Positions 26,861-34,936 of a DNA stretch of 64,000 nt are shown in pieces. Each line of letters opens with the position of its first letter. Position 1 is the stretch's first letter. The translations under genes were made by a program, and so were the position numbers. A model generated the notes under the pieces. The model was not told the origin of the DNA. It saw nothing but the letters and a program-made list of their open reading frames with translations, and made no database searches. The stretch lies in contig NZ_CAJQUM010000001.1 of assembly GCF_907163265.1 (NCBI RefSeq), positions 1,426,001 through 1,490,000 on the forward strand, read 5' to 3'. The DNA comes from Georgfuchsia toluolica. GTDB taxonomy: Bacteria; Pseudomonadota; Gammaproteobacteria; Burkholderiales; Rhodocyclaceae.

Positions 26861-28843
26861 TCATGCGCCTCCGATAAACCCGATCAGCACCAGTGTCAAC
26901 AATGTCAGGCCAATAATGATCAGGGCTATACCCAATATCCTCGAACCCAAAGTCATGGCCCGCGATGGCGCATCCACCAGATATTTATTGATTTCTCCGG
27001 AGGCAACCAGGCGGCTGTATTCCAAGGTGTGCTCGTGCCTGAATTCTTCCAGCGATTGTGTGCCGGTGAACATCACGATATCCGGAGGAGGATGCTTGTC
27101 CGGCCGGAAATGGTTGTTGAAAAAATGCACCGTGAACAGGAACACTGCAGCCAGGATTGCCTCTTCGCCATGGATGATGGTGCCGATGTTAAAGACCCAC
27201 CCTGGGAGAATCGAGGCCACCGCATTCGGGAACGCCAACATCAACCCGGTACCGCCAATGGCGCCCATACCCCAGAACACCGCCCAATAGTCGAATTTTT
27301 CCCAGTAAGTCCAACGCTCGAAGATCGGACGCGGCCCTTGCCCGAAGAACCACTTGAACATGCCGATCATGTCCTCCAAATCCTTCAAGTTGGGCACCAG
27401 CGAAGTCGGGCCAAACCAATTGAATGTTTTCCATTCCCGGCCGATGCGGATCACAACATAGATCAAATGCAGGAAAAATATTCCCAGCATGATCGCCGCG
27501 CTGACTCTATGCACGATAGCCGTCACTTTGGGGCCGCCAAACATGTCCACAATGACTTTTGCCCATGTTGCATCGGCAAACAATACTGCCGTACCGGTCA
27601 GTACCAGCATCATTACACTGAGGGCAAAAAATATGTGCGCAACCCGCCAGGCAGGATGGAAACGCCGGAAATGCTTGCTCTCATCCAGTTTCAGCCCATC
27701 CGTCACAATGTGGGGTACTTTCTTGCCCTCCTTGCGATCCTTGTATTCCCGGTAGAACCACAATGCTGAATGCAACCAGAAGAAGGCAAACACGCCGAAC
27801 AATAATGCAATCATGAATGTGGACGTAGCCCACATCAAGGGGAAACGCTTGCGGTCATGACTGTTACCGTGCGGCTCGAACGAAACAAACCCGGCCGTCG
27901 CACCCACATGGCATTTGCGACAAGTGTTGACGCGGTTTTCCGGAGATACGGTCGAACGGGGATCGCTTACGAACTGGATCGTATGGCTGCCATGGCAGTC
28001 GAAACACTTGGCCGTATAGCCGTAACCCAGGGTATTGACCTGACCATGATAGGTTTTCGTATAGGTTTCTAGTTGGTCCTTATGGCAGTTGCCGCAGTTT
28101 TTGGTGATGGCAACCCGGGTTACGTCAAGCGTCGGATCCTCCACGCTGTGCGTCGAATGGCAATCCGAGCAGATCGCAGCATCTGGATAATTATTTTCGA
28201 GTACCATTTGGCCATGCACTGATGTCGCATAGGCCTTTCTCTCGGCGGCATGGCACTTCCCACACTTGTTGGGCACATCCAGACGCCATTCGGTCCGCTC
28301 CGGACTACCCGCTGGGTAAATGTAATGCGCGTCATGGCAATTGTAGCAAGTCGCATTGGTATGCGACTGATCCTCGGCATTTGGACGCGCGTGGATCGAT
28401 TTCATGAACCGGTCGATTTGCTGTACTACCACTCCGAGCCGCGCGAACTCCTTATCATTAGTCTTGCCCTCCTTCTTCGCGGTTTCCCATAATTTCTGGT
28501 GGCAAGTCACGCAGCTGACTTTTTGTCCCATGCCTGGCTGATGCGGGATTTCGGTGATATCCGTATGGCATTCTACACACTGACGCTTGCCGTGCACACT
28601 GCTCTCAAATTTACCCTGCCTCACGTACAACGAGCGCATCTTGCCGTCGGCTCCCGGCGCTGCAAACCCTTTTTCGCCATGGCAACCCAGGCAAAGCTCG
28701 CTAGGAAGATTGTCCGCCACCGATTCGGCCGCCTTTTCATTGCCGCCATCTGCCGCCAACACTGGCATCATTCCGCTTCCAGCAAATGTCAATAAGCAAA
28801 CGGCGAATGCCAATAAATACTTTATGAGTTTAAAACCGCGCAT
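26861..28843 (-). CDS. CbcL-like fusion: nonaheme cytochrome c plus membrane cytochrome b
   Basis: The 660-residue protein begins with a signal sequence (residues 5-30). Nine CXXCH motifs follow, with first cysteines at 51, 89, 111, 166, 194, 225, 250, 280 and 308. From residue 336 there are about five to six membrane helices with conserved histidines (RRFHPAWRVAHIFF, AIVHRVSAAIMLGIFFLHL, IIHGEEAILAAVFLFTVHFFNNH), resembling a Ni,Fe-hydrogenase-type cytochrome b. Nine c hemes fused to a b-type module is the layout described for Geobacter CbcL, an inner-membrane quinol oxidoreductase for extracellular respiration. A perfect FNR box lies 170 bp upstream. Exact orthology is inferred from architecture only. 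Confidence 0.85.
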   Translation of the reverse strand: MRGFKLIKYLLAFAVCLLTFAGSGMMPVLAADGGNEKAAESVADNLPSELCLGCHGEKGFAAPGADGKMRSLYVRQGKFESSVHGKRQCVECHTDITEIPHQPGMGQKVSCVTCHQKLWETAKKEGKTNDKEFARLGVVVQQIDRFMKSIHARPNAEDQSHTNATCYNCHDAHYIYPAGSPERTEWRLDVPNKCGKCHAAERKAYATSVHGQMVLENNYPDAAICSDCHSTHSVEDPTLDVTRVAITKNCGNCHKDQLETYTKTYHGQVNTLGYGYTAKCFDCHGSHTIQFVSDPRSTVSPENRVNTCRKCHVGATAGFVSFEPHGNSHDRKRFPLMWATSTFMIALLFGVFAFFWLHSALWFYREYKDRKEGKKVPHIVTDGLKLDESKHFRRFHPAWRVAHIFFALSVMMLVLTGTAVLFADATWAKVIVDMFGGPKVTAIVHRVSAAIMLGIFFLHLIYVVIRIGREWKTFNWFGPTSLVPNLKDLEDMIGMFKWFFGQGPRPIFERWTYWEKFDYWAVFWGMGAIGGTGLMLAFPNAVASILPGWVFNIGTIIHGEEAILAAVFLFTVHFFNNHFRPDKHPPPDIVMFTGTQSLEEFRHEHTLEYSRLVASGEINKYLVDAPSRAMTLGSRILGIALIIIGLTLLTLVLIGFIGGA

Positions 28844-29012
28844 GGAACTACCTTTCCTACTTATTGATAAGACGGCCGGATGGGCAACGGGCGGGAAATA
28901 GCATGCTATAAATTTGATTGTATTAAGCTAATTGCAGGCTTACCATCGCTTTGCATTTAATACTTTGCTTGCTTACGGCGCGCGAGTCTAAACCGGCCGC
29001 GCAATGCGAAAC

Positions 29013-29026
29013 TTGATCCAGATCAA
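29013..29026 (-). promoter_or_regulatory. FNR/Anr-type binding site upstream of the CbcL-like gene
   Basis: TTGATCCAGATCAA is a perfect match to the FNR/CRP-family consensus TTGAT-N4-ATCAA. It lies in the 222-bp gap between hemY and the CbcL-like gene, about 170 bp upstream of that gene's start. Oxygen-controlled expression would follow if it sits near -41.5 of a promoter. Confidence 0.7.
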
Positions 29027-29065
29027 AGCGCCCCCCCACTTAGTGCCCTGCATCACAGCCACGCC

Positions 29066-30457
29066 TCAACGCCCACGCAGGAAATTCGTCGTCGCGTTGG
29101 CGGCATGGTGCGCTGACTTGATGCAGTCTCCGACCGCAACCCCACCGCGATAATTGGCGCAAAAGAACAAGCCCGGAAATATTCGCTCCGCCTCATCGAC
29201 TTGCGCCATGCGCTCGGAATGACCCAGCGTGTATTGCGGAATCGCGCGCGCCCAGCGCGTGACCTTCACAAATTCGGCCGGCCCCGCAATACCGAGCAAC
29301 TGCGCATTATCGGCTTGAGCGATGCGGGCAATCTCTCGTTCGCCAAGCTGCGTCAAATCTGGCTGCCGCATGCCACCCATGAACGTTGTGAGCAACACAC
29401 GTTCGTGCGGCGCACGATTATCGAATAGCGAACTGGAGAATAGCGTACCCAGGATTTGCCTGCGTTCGCAGGCCGGAACCAGCAATCCGAATCCATCAAG
29501 AGGATGGGTAATCGCGCTGCGGTGGTATGCGCTATGGATTACCGCAACGGGAGGATAAGGGATATCCGCCAGTGCCTGCGCCGTATGTGGTGCAATGGAT
29601 GCAACAAGACTCGCTGCGACATAAGCTGGCACCGCCAACAGTACGGCTCGTGAACGGAATTCGCGACGCATGCCAGAACTATCAGTGCTGATCGTATAAC
29701 CGTTGTCGCCGGCCGTCACGCTGATAACCTGGGCGCCGAGTTCGATACGTAGATGCCGCGCCATGGCATCGGTCATTGTTTGCATTCCCTCTCGGAATGA
29801 AAACGTTGGCGCCGATTTTTTTGATTTTTCCGGACTGCGAGCGCGCGCCAGCGCACCAAGCAATTGCCCGCGAATCAGACTGCCATGCTCCTGCTCAAGC
29901 TGGTGCAACCGCGGAAATGCGGCGCTAAGGCTAAGCATCTCCGGATTGCCCGCATACACCCCGCCAACGAAAGGATTGATCGCATAATCCAAAAATTCGG
30001 CGCCTAGGCGCCTACGCACGAAAGCCGCGACCGTTTCCTCGGCATCTGATGTGCCGCGCGCGATGAACGGTTCTCGCAATAACCTCAATTTGGCGCCAGT
30101 CGAGAACAACGGGCTGGTCAGGAACGCGAACGGAGACATTGGCAGTACGCGTGGTTCGCCATCGCGCAAAATATAGCGATTACGGGCGTCCGGATTGCCC
30201 GCAATGCGTGAGTTGGCGATATCCAACTCATTCAGCAGGTGATTGATTAATGGCGTGGTATCAAGTGCACTATTTGGCCCCGATTCGAGCAGGCAGCCCT
30301 GCTCGTGCGCGGTTGCTATGCACCCCCCTGGCCGCGAGACCGCTTCGATGACAAGCACGCGCGCGCCCTGCTGCTGGATTCCCCATGCGCTGGCAAGTCC
30401 GGAAATCCCGGCGCCAACGACGATTACATCAAACAAATCCGGATCGGTTGATATCAC
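29066..30457 (-). CDS. hemY: Protoporphyrinogen oxidase, HemY type
   Basis: This FAD protein oxidises protoporphyrinogen IX to protoporphyrin IX, the penultimate step of heme synthesis. The dinucleotide motif is VIVVGAGISGLASAWGI. SRPGGCIATAHEQGCLLESGPNS, FVGGVYAGNPEMLS and the C-terminal FCANYRGGVAVGDCIKSAHHAA are typical of HemY-type enzymes. I take the GTG at 30457 as start (463 residues); the open frame runs on to 30709 but overlaps the neighbouring gene there. It is the only heme-synthesis gene here and may support the heavy heme demand of the surrounding cytochromes. Confidence 0.85.
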   Translation of the reverse strand: MISTDPDLFDVIVVGAGISGLASAWGIQQQGARVLVIEAVSRPGGCIATAHEQGCLLESGPNSALDTTPLINHLLNELDIANSRIAGNPDARNRYILRDGEPRVLPMSPFAFLTSPLFSTGAKLRLLREPFIARGTSDAEETVAAFVRRRLGAEFLDYAINPFVGGVYAGNPEMLSLSAAFPRLHQLEQEHGSLIRGQLLGALARARSPEKSKKSAPTFSFREGMQTMTDAMARHLRIELGAQVISVTAGDNGYTISTDSSGMRREFRSRAVLLAVPAYVAASLVASIAPHTAQALADIPYPPVAVIHSAYHRSAITHPLDGFGLLVPACERRQILGTLFSSSLFDNRAPHERVLLTTFMGGMRQPDLTQLGEREIARIAQADNAQLLGIAGPAEFVKVTRWARAIPQYTLGHSERMAQVDEAERIFPGLFFCANYRGGVAVGDCIKSAHHAANATTNFLRGR

Positions 30458-30477
30458 CGTGCTAAAACCGGCATTGA

Positions 30478-31263
30478 TCAGCCTACATTCGACTTGTCGT
30501 CCGATCGCAACAAGACAGGTTGTGGCGCCCTTGTAAACCACATCTGATACATGGATACCGCCCACATGAAAGCGAAGGATGCTCCCATGCCTGCGCCAGC
30601 GGCTATCGTCAGCCAGGCAAAGGGGTGATAGAGCTTGACCAGATACCAGGTACCGATGTCCGCTACGAGACACAGATAAGGCGCGGCGATCACAGCACAT
30701 TTGAGCCACACGGGCCGCATGTAGGCATGACCAAAGATGGTGCCCATCAGAAAGAAAACGAAGCTCAGGCCGAACATATGTATATGAGATACACGAACCA
30801 GCGTAAAAATATCGGTACCCGTATCCTTCTCGGTCACCTTCTTCAGATTGTCTAACCCGTTCAGATTCACCAGATGCGGATTGCTGCCGTCATGACAGCT
30901 CATGCAGCGCTTGTCCAGCGTCGGCTTGACGTTTTTTTCATATCCGTCCTTGTCGGCACCCATCTCCACCCACCCGATGAGCGCACTGGCTTCATCGGCC
31001 GGCAACATCGTAGACATGGGGCCTCGTAACGCCGCTTCGAGGCGCGAGCCCTTGCCACTGCCGGAGTAGGCGACGACGACGTCGTTGTACGTCATCATCA
31101 TCGGGTTTCCGCCGGCTCGCCCCGCGTAGCTATGAAACAGGTAGATGGCAGCGAACAGGTAAGCCAGACCCAGCGTCATGAGCACTACCGTGTACAGCGA
31201 GCGCATGCTGTAGGGAAGCTCGGAAAAATGCAGATAATGCTGATGAAGTTTGATGTCAGTCAT
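30478..31263 (-). CDS. Membrane protein with a single c-type heme motif
   Basis: The 261-residue protein starts at the ATG at 31263. One N-terminal membrane helix (about 24-44) leads to a roughly 100-residue periplasmic loop with a lone heme site KRCMSCHDG (C120). Three further helices follow, at about 155-175 (SHIHMFGLSFVFFLMGTIFG), 186-206 and 215-240. The HIH pair and HPF at helix edges could ligate metal or bind quinone. I do not recognise a named family. It lies between hemY and the tetraheme cytochrome on the same strand, so an accessory electron-transfer role is plausible. Confidence 0.7.
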   Translation of the reverse strand: MTDIKLHQHYLHFSELPYSMRSLYTVVLMTLGLAYLFAAIYLFHSYAGRAGGNPMMMTYNDVVVAYSGSGKGSRLEAALRGPMSTMLPADEASALIGWVEMGADKDGYEKNVKPTLDKRCMSCHDGSNPHLVNLNGLDNLKKVTEKDTGTDIFTLVRVSHIHMFGLSFVFFLMGTIFGHAYMRPVWLKCAVIAAPYLCLVADIGTWYLVKLYHPFAWLTIAAGAGMGASFAFMWAVSMYQMWFTRAPQPVLLRSDDKSNVG

Positions 31264-31349
31264 GATTGTTTCCAATGATTATACGAAGCAAAGCACGCCG
31301 GCGCAGGAATCCCCCCGACTTAGGGTAGGGGTGGATCACCGCAATTCGC

Positions 31350-32567
31350 TCATTTGGCAGGCAGCTGCACGAAGACAACGGCACGCGGCTTCTGGCGGGC
31401 ATAGTAGGCAGCCAGAGCGGTAATGTCTTCTTCGCTCAGAGAAGCCGACATAGCTGACATTTGTGGACTCTTGCGCGCGCCGGACTTGTACGCAAGCAAT
31501 ACTTTTTCCAGATAGTCGAGACGCTGCGCAGCTATTGCCGGAATACGCGGGTCGATGCTGTTGCCATTAATGCCGTGACAGCGGTCACAGCGTTGCGCCC
31601 ATTCCGAGGTACTCAGCGGCTTGACTACTTTCGGCGCCTGTGGCGGCAGTGCTGCGTAGTACGCTGCGAGATCCTTCATGGCACGGTTTTCCAGGGCAGC
31701 GGCCACTCCCTTCATGCTTTCATCGGCACGAGATCCGTTTTTGTATTCCTGAAGCGCCGCCAGGAAATATTGACTGTCCTGGCCGGCAAGACTGGGTGTT
31801 GCCGGACTGCCGCTGACACCTTGTTCGCCATGGCACCCGGCACATGCCGAGGCAGCCGCCTTGCCGGCAGCCTTGTCGCCCGAAACTGGTGTTTGTGCCA
31901 CAGCGGGTTTTTGCAAGGCGTAGAAGAGCGCGATGTTTTTCATATCACTGTCGCTTAATGCACCGACCAGTGTCTTCATCATCTCATCCTTGCGCTGTCC
32001 TGCTTTGTAGGCAGTCATGGCCGTGACCAGATATGCCGGGTCCAGTCCGACCAGATTGGGCACGCCAGGTGTATTGCTGATGCCGGTATCGCCGTGACAG
32101 CCAGCACAACCTGCGGCGGCTGCCTTGCCGGCGCTCAGCGCATCGGCCTTGGCAGGAGCAGCCTTGGCGGCGCTCGATGGCGCCGGATCGAGACTGGCGT
32201 AGTAGGCTGCAGCCGCGAGCAGCGCCTCGTCGCTAAGGAATTTGACCGCACCGTCCATGGACTTATCGGAGCGGGCGCCCGCCTTGTAAGCTCGCATCTC
32301 CATCAAGAGGTAGGATGCTCGCTGGCCAGCGAGATGGGGTATGCCCTTGATGGTAGCGATACCGTCTATACCATGACAACCCGCACAGGATTGTTTCGCC
32401 ACGCGCTTGCCCTCCGCCACCTCCAAGGGTCCTGCGTATGCGGCTCGAAGTTCATCAGTGCCAGCCACGCTCGACGGAGCGGCTTCGCTGGACGCACTCA
32501 CTACCGTCGCCACAATCGCAAGCAGCAGCGAAAACAAGTGGCAAATCCTGACGCTCCGCTTCATCAA
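31350..32567 (-). CDS. Tetraheme c4-like periplasmic cytochrome
   Basis: The 405-residue protein has a cleavable signal (hydrophobic LFSLLLAIVATVVSA, cleavage near SSEA). Four class I heme domains carry CAGCH (C61), CAGCH (C154), CAGCH (C242) and CDRCH (C327). Each is followed by a PxLxGxxxxY motif and a short helical repeat, as in cytochrome c4. It is similar in layout to 25493-26611 but lacks the lipobox, so the pair may differ in membrane attachment. It is likely a soluble carrier between inner-membrane quinol oxidases and MtrA. Confidence 0.88.
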   Translation of the reverse strand: MMKRSVRICHLFSLLLAIVATVVSASSEAAPSSVAGTDELRAAYAGPLEVAEGKRVAKQSCAGCHGIDGIATIKGIPHLAGQRASYLLMEMRAYKAGARSDKSMDGAVKFLSDEALLAAAAYYASLDPAPSSAAKAAPAKADALSAGKAAAAGCAGCHGDTGISNTPGVPNLVGLDPAYLVTAMTAYKAGQRKDEMMKTLVGALSDSDMKNIALFYALQKPAVAQTPVSGDKAAGKAAASACAGCHGEQGVSGSPATPSLAGQDSQYFLAALQEYKNGSRADESMKGVAAALENRAMKDLAAYYAALPPQAPKVVKPLSTSEWAQRCDRCHGINGNSIDPRIPAIAAQRLDYLEKVLLAYKSGARKSPQMSAMSASLSEEDITALAAYYARQKPRAVVFVQLPAK

Positions 32568-32739
32568 TGTTGATCTCCATGAACATTCTTATTAATCGTT
32601 GAATCTTGCATGCGCAGTCACCTGCATAGCTTCGGCCGCCGCGAATGTTAACATGAAAAAGCTGCCTGGCTCTCGGCCCAGATTGAATCCTGAGAACCAC
32701 CGAAAGAAGCACTCGCAGCTACTGATGGAGAATCAGCAT

Positions 32740-32799
32740 CTAGCCGGCGCCGAGCAACAGCGCTGCGAGGGAAGCACGCGTAATTATTGCGCATTTCAT
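32740..32799 (-). CDS. Possible 19-residue peptide or decayed signal sequence
   Basis: A strong AGGAGG lies six bases before an ATG at 32799. The frame reads MKCAIITRASLAALLLGAG and stops with TAG. It looks like an intact signal-peptide start with nothing behind it. It could be a translated leader of the downstream tetraheme cytochrome, a small membrane peptide, or the remnant of a lost secreted protein. An overlapping ATG at 32804 gives only a two-codon frame. Confidence 0.35.
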   Translation of the reverse strand: MKCAIITRASLAALLLGAG

Positions 32800-32855
32800 T
32801 TCATGCCTCCTTTGTGGTTGAGAAAGCCCTGAGATCTTCTATGCTAAACAGGTGG

Positions 32856-34031
32856 TCAAGTTGTCGCCTGGTCATCCCATGGTGGCAATATTCTCACCAA
32901 AAAGGATAGCAATGCAAATGGCGTAGCCAGCAAGCAGGCTGCAACCAGACCGCCCTCCCTGCCGAGGAAGTGCAGATGATAGGTCAGCAGCCCCCTGCCC
33001 GTCTTTGATATCTCCTGTCCGCCGATCACCACATTCCAGCGCATCATGAACACCGCGAGCAACACCAGGACGGCGCATGTCGTGACACCCGTGATCAGTG
33101 CCTTGCCGGTGGTGCCACGCCACATCATGAAACTGAGCAGCACGATCGGCAACACCGACCCAATCCCCAGTTGCAGGGTAAAGAACGGAATGAAGAGCGG
33201 GCCCCTGACGTACTCCATTATCATGTCCACTCCCTCCCGACCACGGTAGACCAGAGCTCCGAATTCCACCCCCTCCAGCACCAGGGCGAACATCATGAAT
33301 CCCCACAGCGCATAAGCCATGCCCTTGAGGCAAGGCAAATCCACTGTCTTTTTGCGCAAGAGGCTGGATATGACGTAGAGCACAATTAGCAGCGCGGTAC
33401 CCGAGATGATGGCGGAAAAAAGAAAAATGGGCGGCATGAGATCGGAGGACCACCATTCGCGCGACTTGAGTGAACCGAACACAAAGCCGACATAGCCGTG
33501 CAAACCGTGCGCCCCGGGGATGCCGATCACCGCCAGGGCGAAAATCCACTTGCGGTCGACGCGCATCGCTGCCTCGGAAAGGTCATGGGACCCCAGCGAC
33601 AGGACACGATAGAGCAATCCAAGGGCACCTTTTCTTTGTTGCGCCTGCTCGACGATGTAAGGCCGGAACACGAACCAGCTTTCCAGAAGCAACAGGAGGG
33701 TGTAGCCGGCAGCCGCAAAACCGAAAACGGCGAAAGCCGAACTCCAGTGTGGCGTGATCATGGCATTGAATGCCCGCTCCGGATGGCCCAGATGGGTCAG
33801 CAAGCACAATGGAACAATAACCATGCAACACAGCGATGTCAGCAGGGCAAGGCGCGCGGCCGGCTTGAAGCGCTGCATGCCGAACACGTGGTACATGCTC
33901 GATACCGTGAAAGCCCCCGCTACCAGGCCGGTGAGATAGGGATAGAGCGCGATGAGCACAGTCCACGGAATGATGGTTTCGTTGGGATAGACATAACCGA
34001 TATAGGGCGCAACGTCATAGAGTGCTTCCAC
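32856..34031 (-). CDS. NrfD/PsrC-type quinone-interacting membrane subunit
   Basis: The start is the GTG at 34031, just after the ribosome site AAGGAGGTGATC and sharing one base with the preceding stop (TAGTG). The 391-residue protein has about ten hydrophobic helices in the NrfD/PsrC pattern, beginning IIPWTVLIALYPYLTGLVAG and with LTHLGHPERAFN, HGYVGFVFG and YHLHFLGREG near quinone-site positions. The longer open frame to 34808 is a shadow of the iron-sulfur gene. It likely oxidises menaquinol or ubiquinol and passes electrons to the adjacent FeS subunit. Confidence 0.9.
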   Translation of the reverse strand: MEALYDVAPYIGYVYPNETIIPWTVLIALYPYLTGLVAGAFTVSSMYHVFGMQRFKPAARLALLTSLCCMVIVPLCLLTHLGHPERAFNAMITPHWSSAFAVFGFAAAGYTLLLLLESWFVFRPYIVEQAQQRKGALGLLYRVLSLGSHDLSEAAMRVDRKWIFALAVIGIPGAHGLHGYVGFVFGSLKSREWWSSDLMPPIFLFSAIISGTALLIVLYVISSLLRKKTVDLPCLKGMAYALWGFMMFALVLEGVEFGALVYRGREGVDMIMEYVRGPLFIPFFTLQLGIGSVLPIVLLSFMMWRGTTGKALITGVTTCAVLVLLAVFMMRWNVVIGGQEISKTGRGLLTYHLHFLGREGGLVAACLLATPFALLSFLVRILPPWDDQATT

Positions 34032-34885
34032 TAGATCACCTCCTTGTCGAGACCCACGTTGAAAACATTGGGCGCATTGCCGGATTCTGGTCTCAGCACC
34101 GAAACCCGGTTGTTGCGGAGGAACAGGCTGATCGGACTCTGCTTGTCGTTGCGATCGCCGAAGATACGCGCGCTGACCGGGCAAACTTCCACGCACGCCG
34201 GTTGCAGGCCTTTGGTGATGCGGTGGTAGCACCAGGTGCACTTGTCGGTGGCACCTTTTTCTTCGTTGAAGTAGCGCGCGCCATAGGGACAGGCCTGGAC
34301 GCAATATTGGCAGCCGATGCAATACTTGTGGTCGATCACCACCACCCCGTCCTCGGTCTTGTAGGTCGCACCGGTGGGACATACCTGCACACAGGCCGGA
34401 TGGGTGCAATGGTTGCAAAGCTTGGGCACGAAGAAAGCCCTGTCCACCTTCGCATCCTTGTAGCGGTTGGCGAATCGATATGCGCTTTCGGAACCCGATG
34501 CCGCGATATTCACCGGATCGCTCTGGCTGTCGATGCGTGCCTTCTCCTCTCCTTCCAGCGTGACGTAGCGCTCGACCCAGGTGCGGAAGTGATGCGCATC
34601 TGCAAGCACATTGTTCTCGATCTTGCACGCCTCGACGCAACGCAGGCAGCCGATGCACTTTGTCGCGTCCACGCCAAAGGCCCAGCGATGCTTGGTCCAG
34701 TCGTAATCCGGTATATCCGGTTTGGGCGGCGATGCGGCCTCTGAAGCGGCCGCCGCTTCGCACAATCCTGGCAAGCCAGTACCGGCCGCGATTGCCATGC
34801 CGCCGCAACCAACGGCCACGCCGAAGAAGCGCAGGACTTGCCTGCGCTCGCGACGCTGTTTCTCCTGCTCGTCGTTATCTGCCAT
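34031..34885 (-). CDS. Tat-exported 4x[4Fe-4S] electron-transfer subunit (NrfC/PsrB/CbcT-like)
   Basis: The 284-residue protein begins with a twin-arginine signal (ERRQVLRFFGVAVG). Ferredoxin-type clusters are seen in CIGCLRCVEACK, CNHCTHPACVQVCPTGAT, CIGCQYCVQACPYGAR and CTWCYHRI ... CVEVCP, giving sixteen cysteines for four [4Fe-4S] clusters, as in DmsB/NrfC/PsrB. It lies between the hexaheme gene and the NrfD-type gene on one strand, so the three form a quinol:cytochrome oxidoreductase. An AGGAGG site precedes the ATG. Confidence 0.92.
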   Translation of the reverse strand: MADNDEQEKQRRERRQVLRFFGVAVGCGGMAIAAGTGLPGLCEAAAASEAASPPKPDIPDYDWTKHRWAFGVDATKCIGCLRCVEACKIENNVLADAHHFRTWVERYVTLEGEEKARIDSQSDPVNIAASGSESAYRFANRYKDAKVDRAFFVPKLCNHCTHPACVQVCPTGATYKTEDGVVVIDHKYCIGCQYCVQACPYGARYFNEEKGATDKCTWCYHRITKGLQPACVEVCPVSARIFGDRNDKQSPISLFLRNNRVSVLRPESGNAPNVFNVGLDKEVI

Positions 34886-34936
34886 CTGGGTAGCCCTCCT
34901 CGCTGCATTGACCTTGACCGCTTTGCGTGCGTACGC

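Noticed and set aside
34032-34808. N-terminal extension of the NrfD-type frame
   Set aside because: It is an out-of-frame reading of the iron-sulfur gene. The GTG at 34031 with a perfect ribosome site is the real start.
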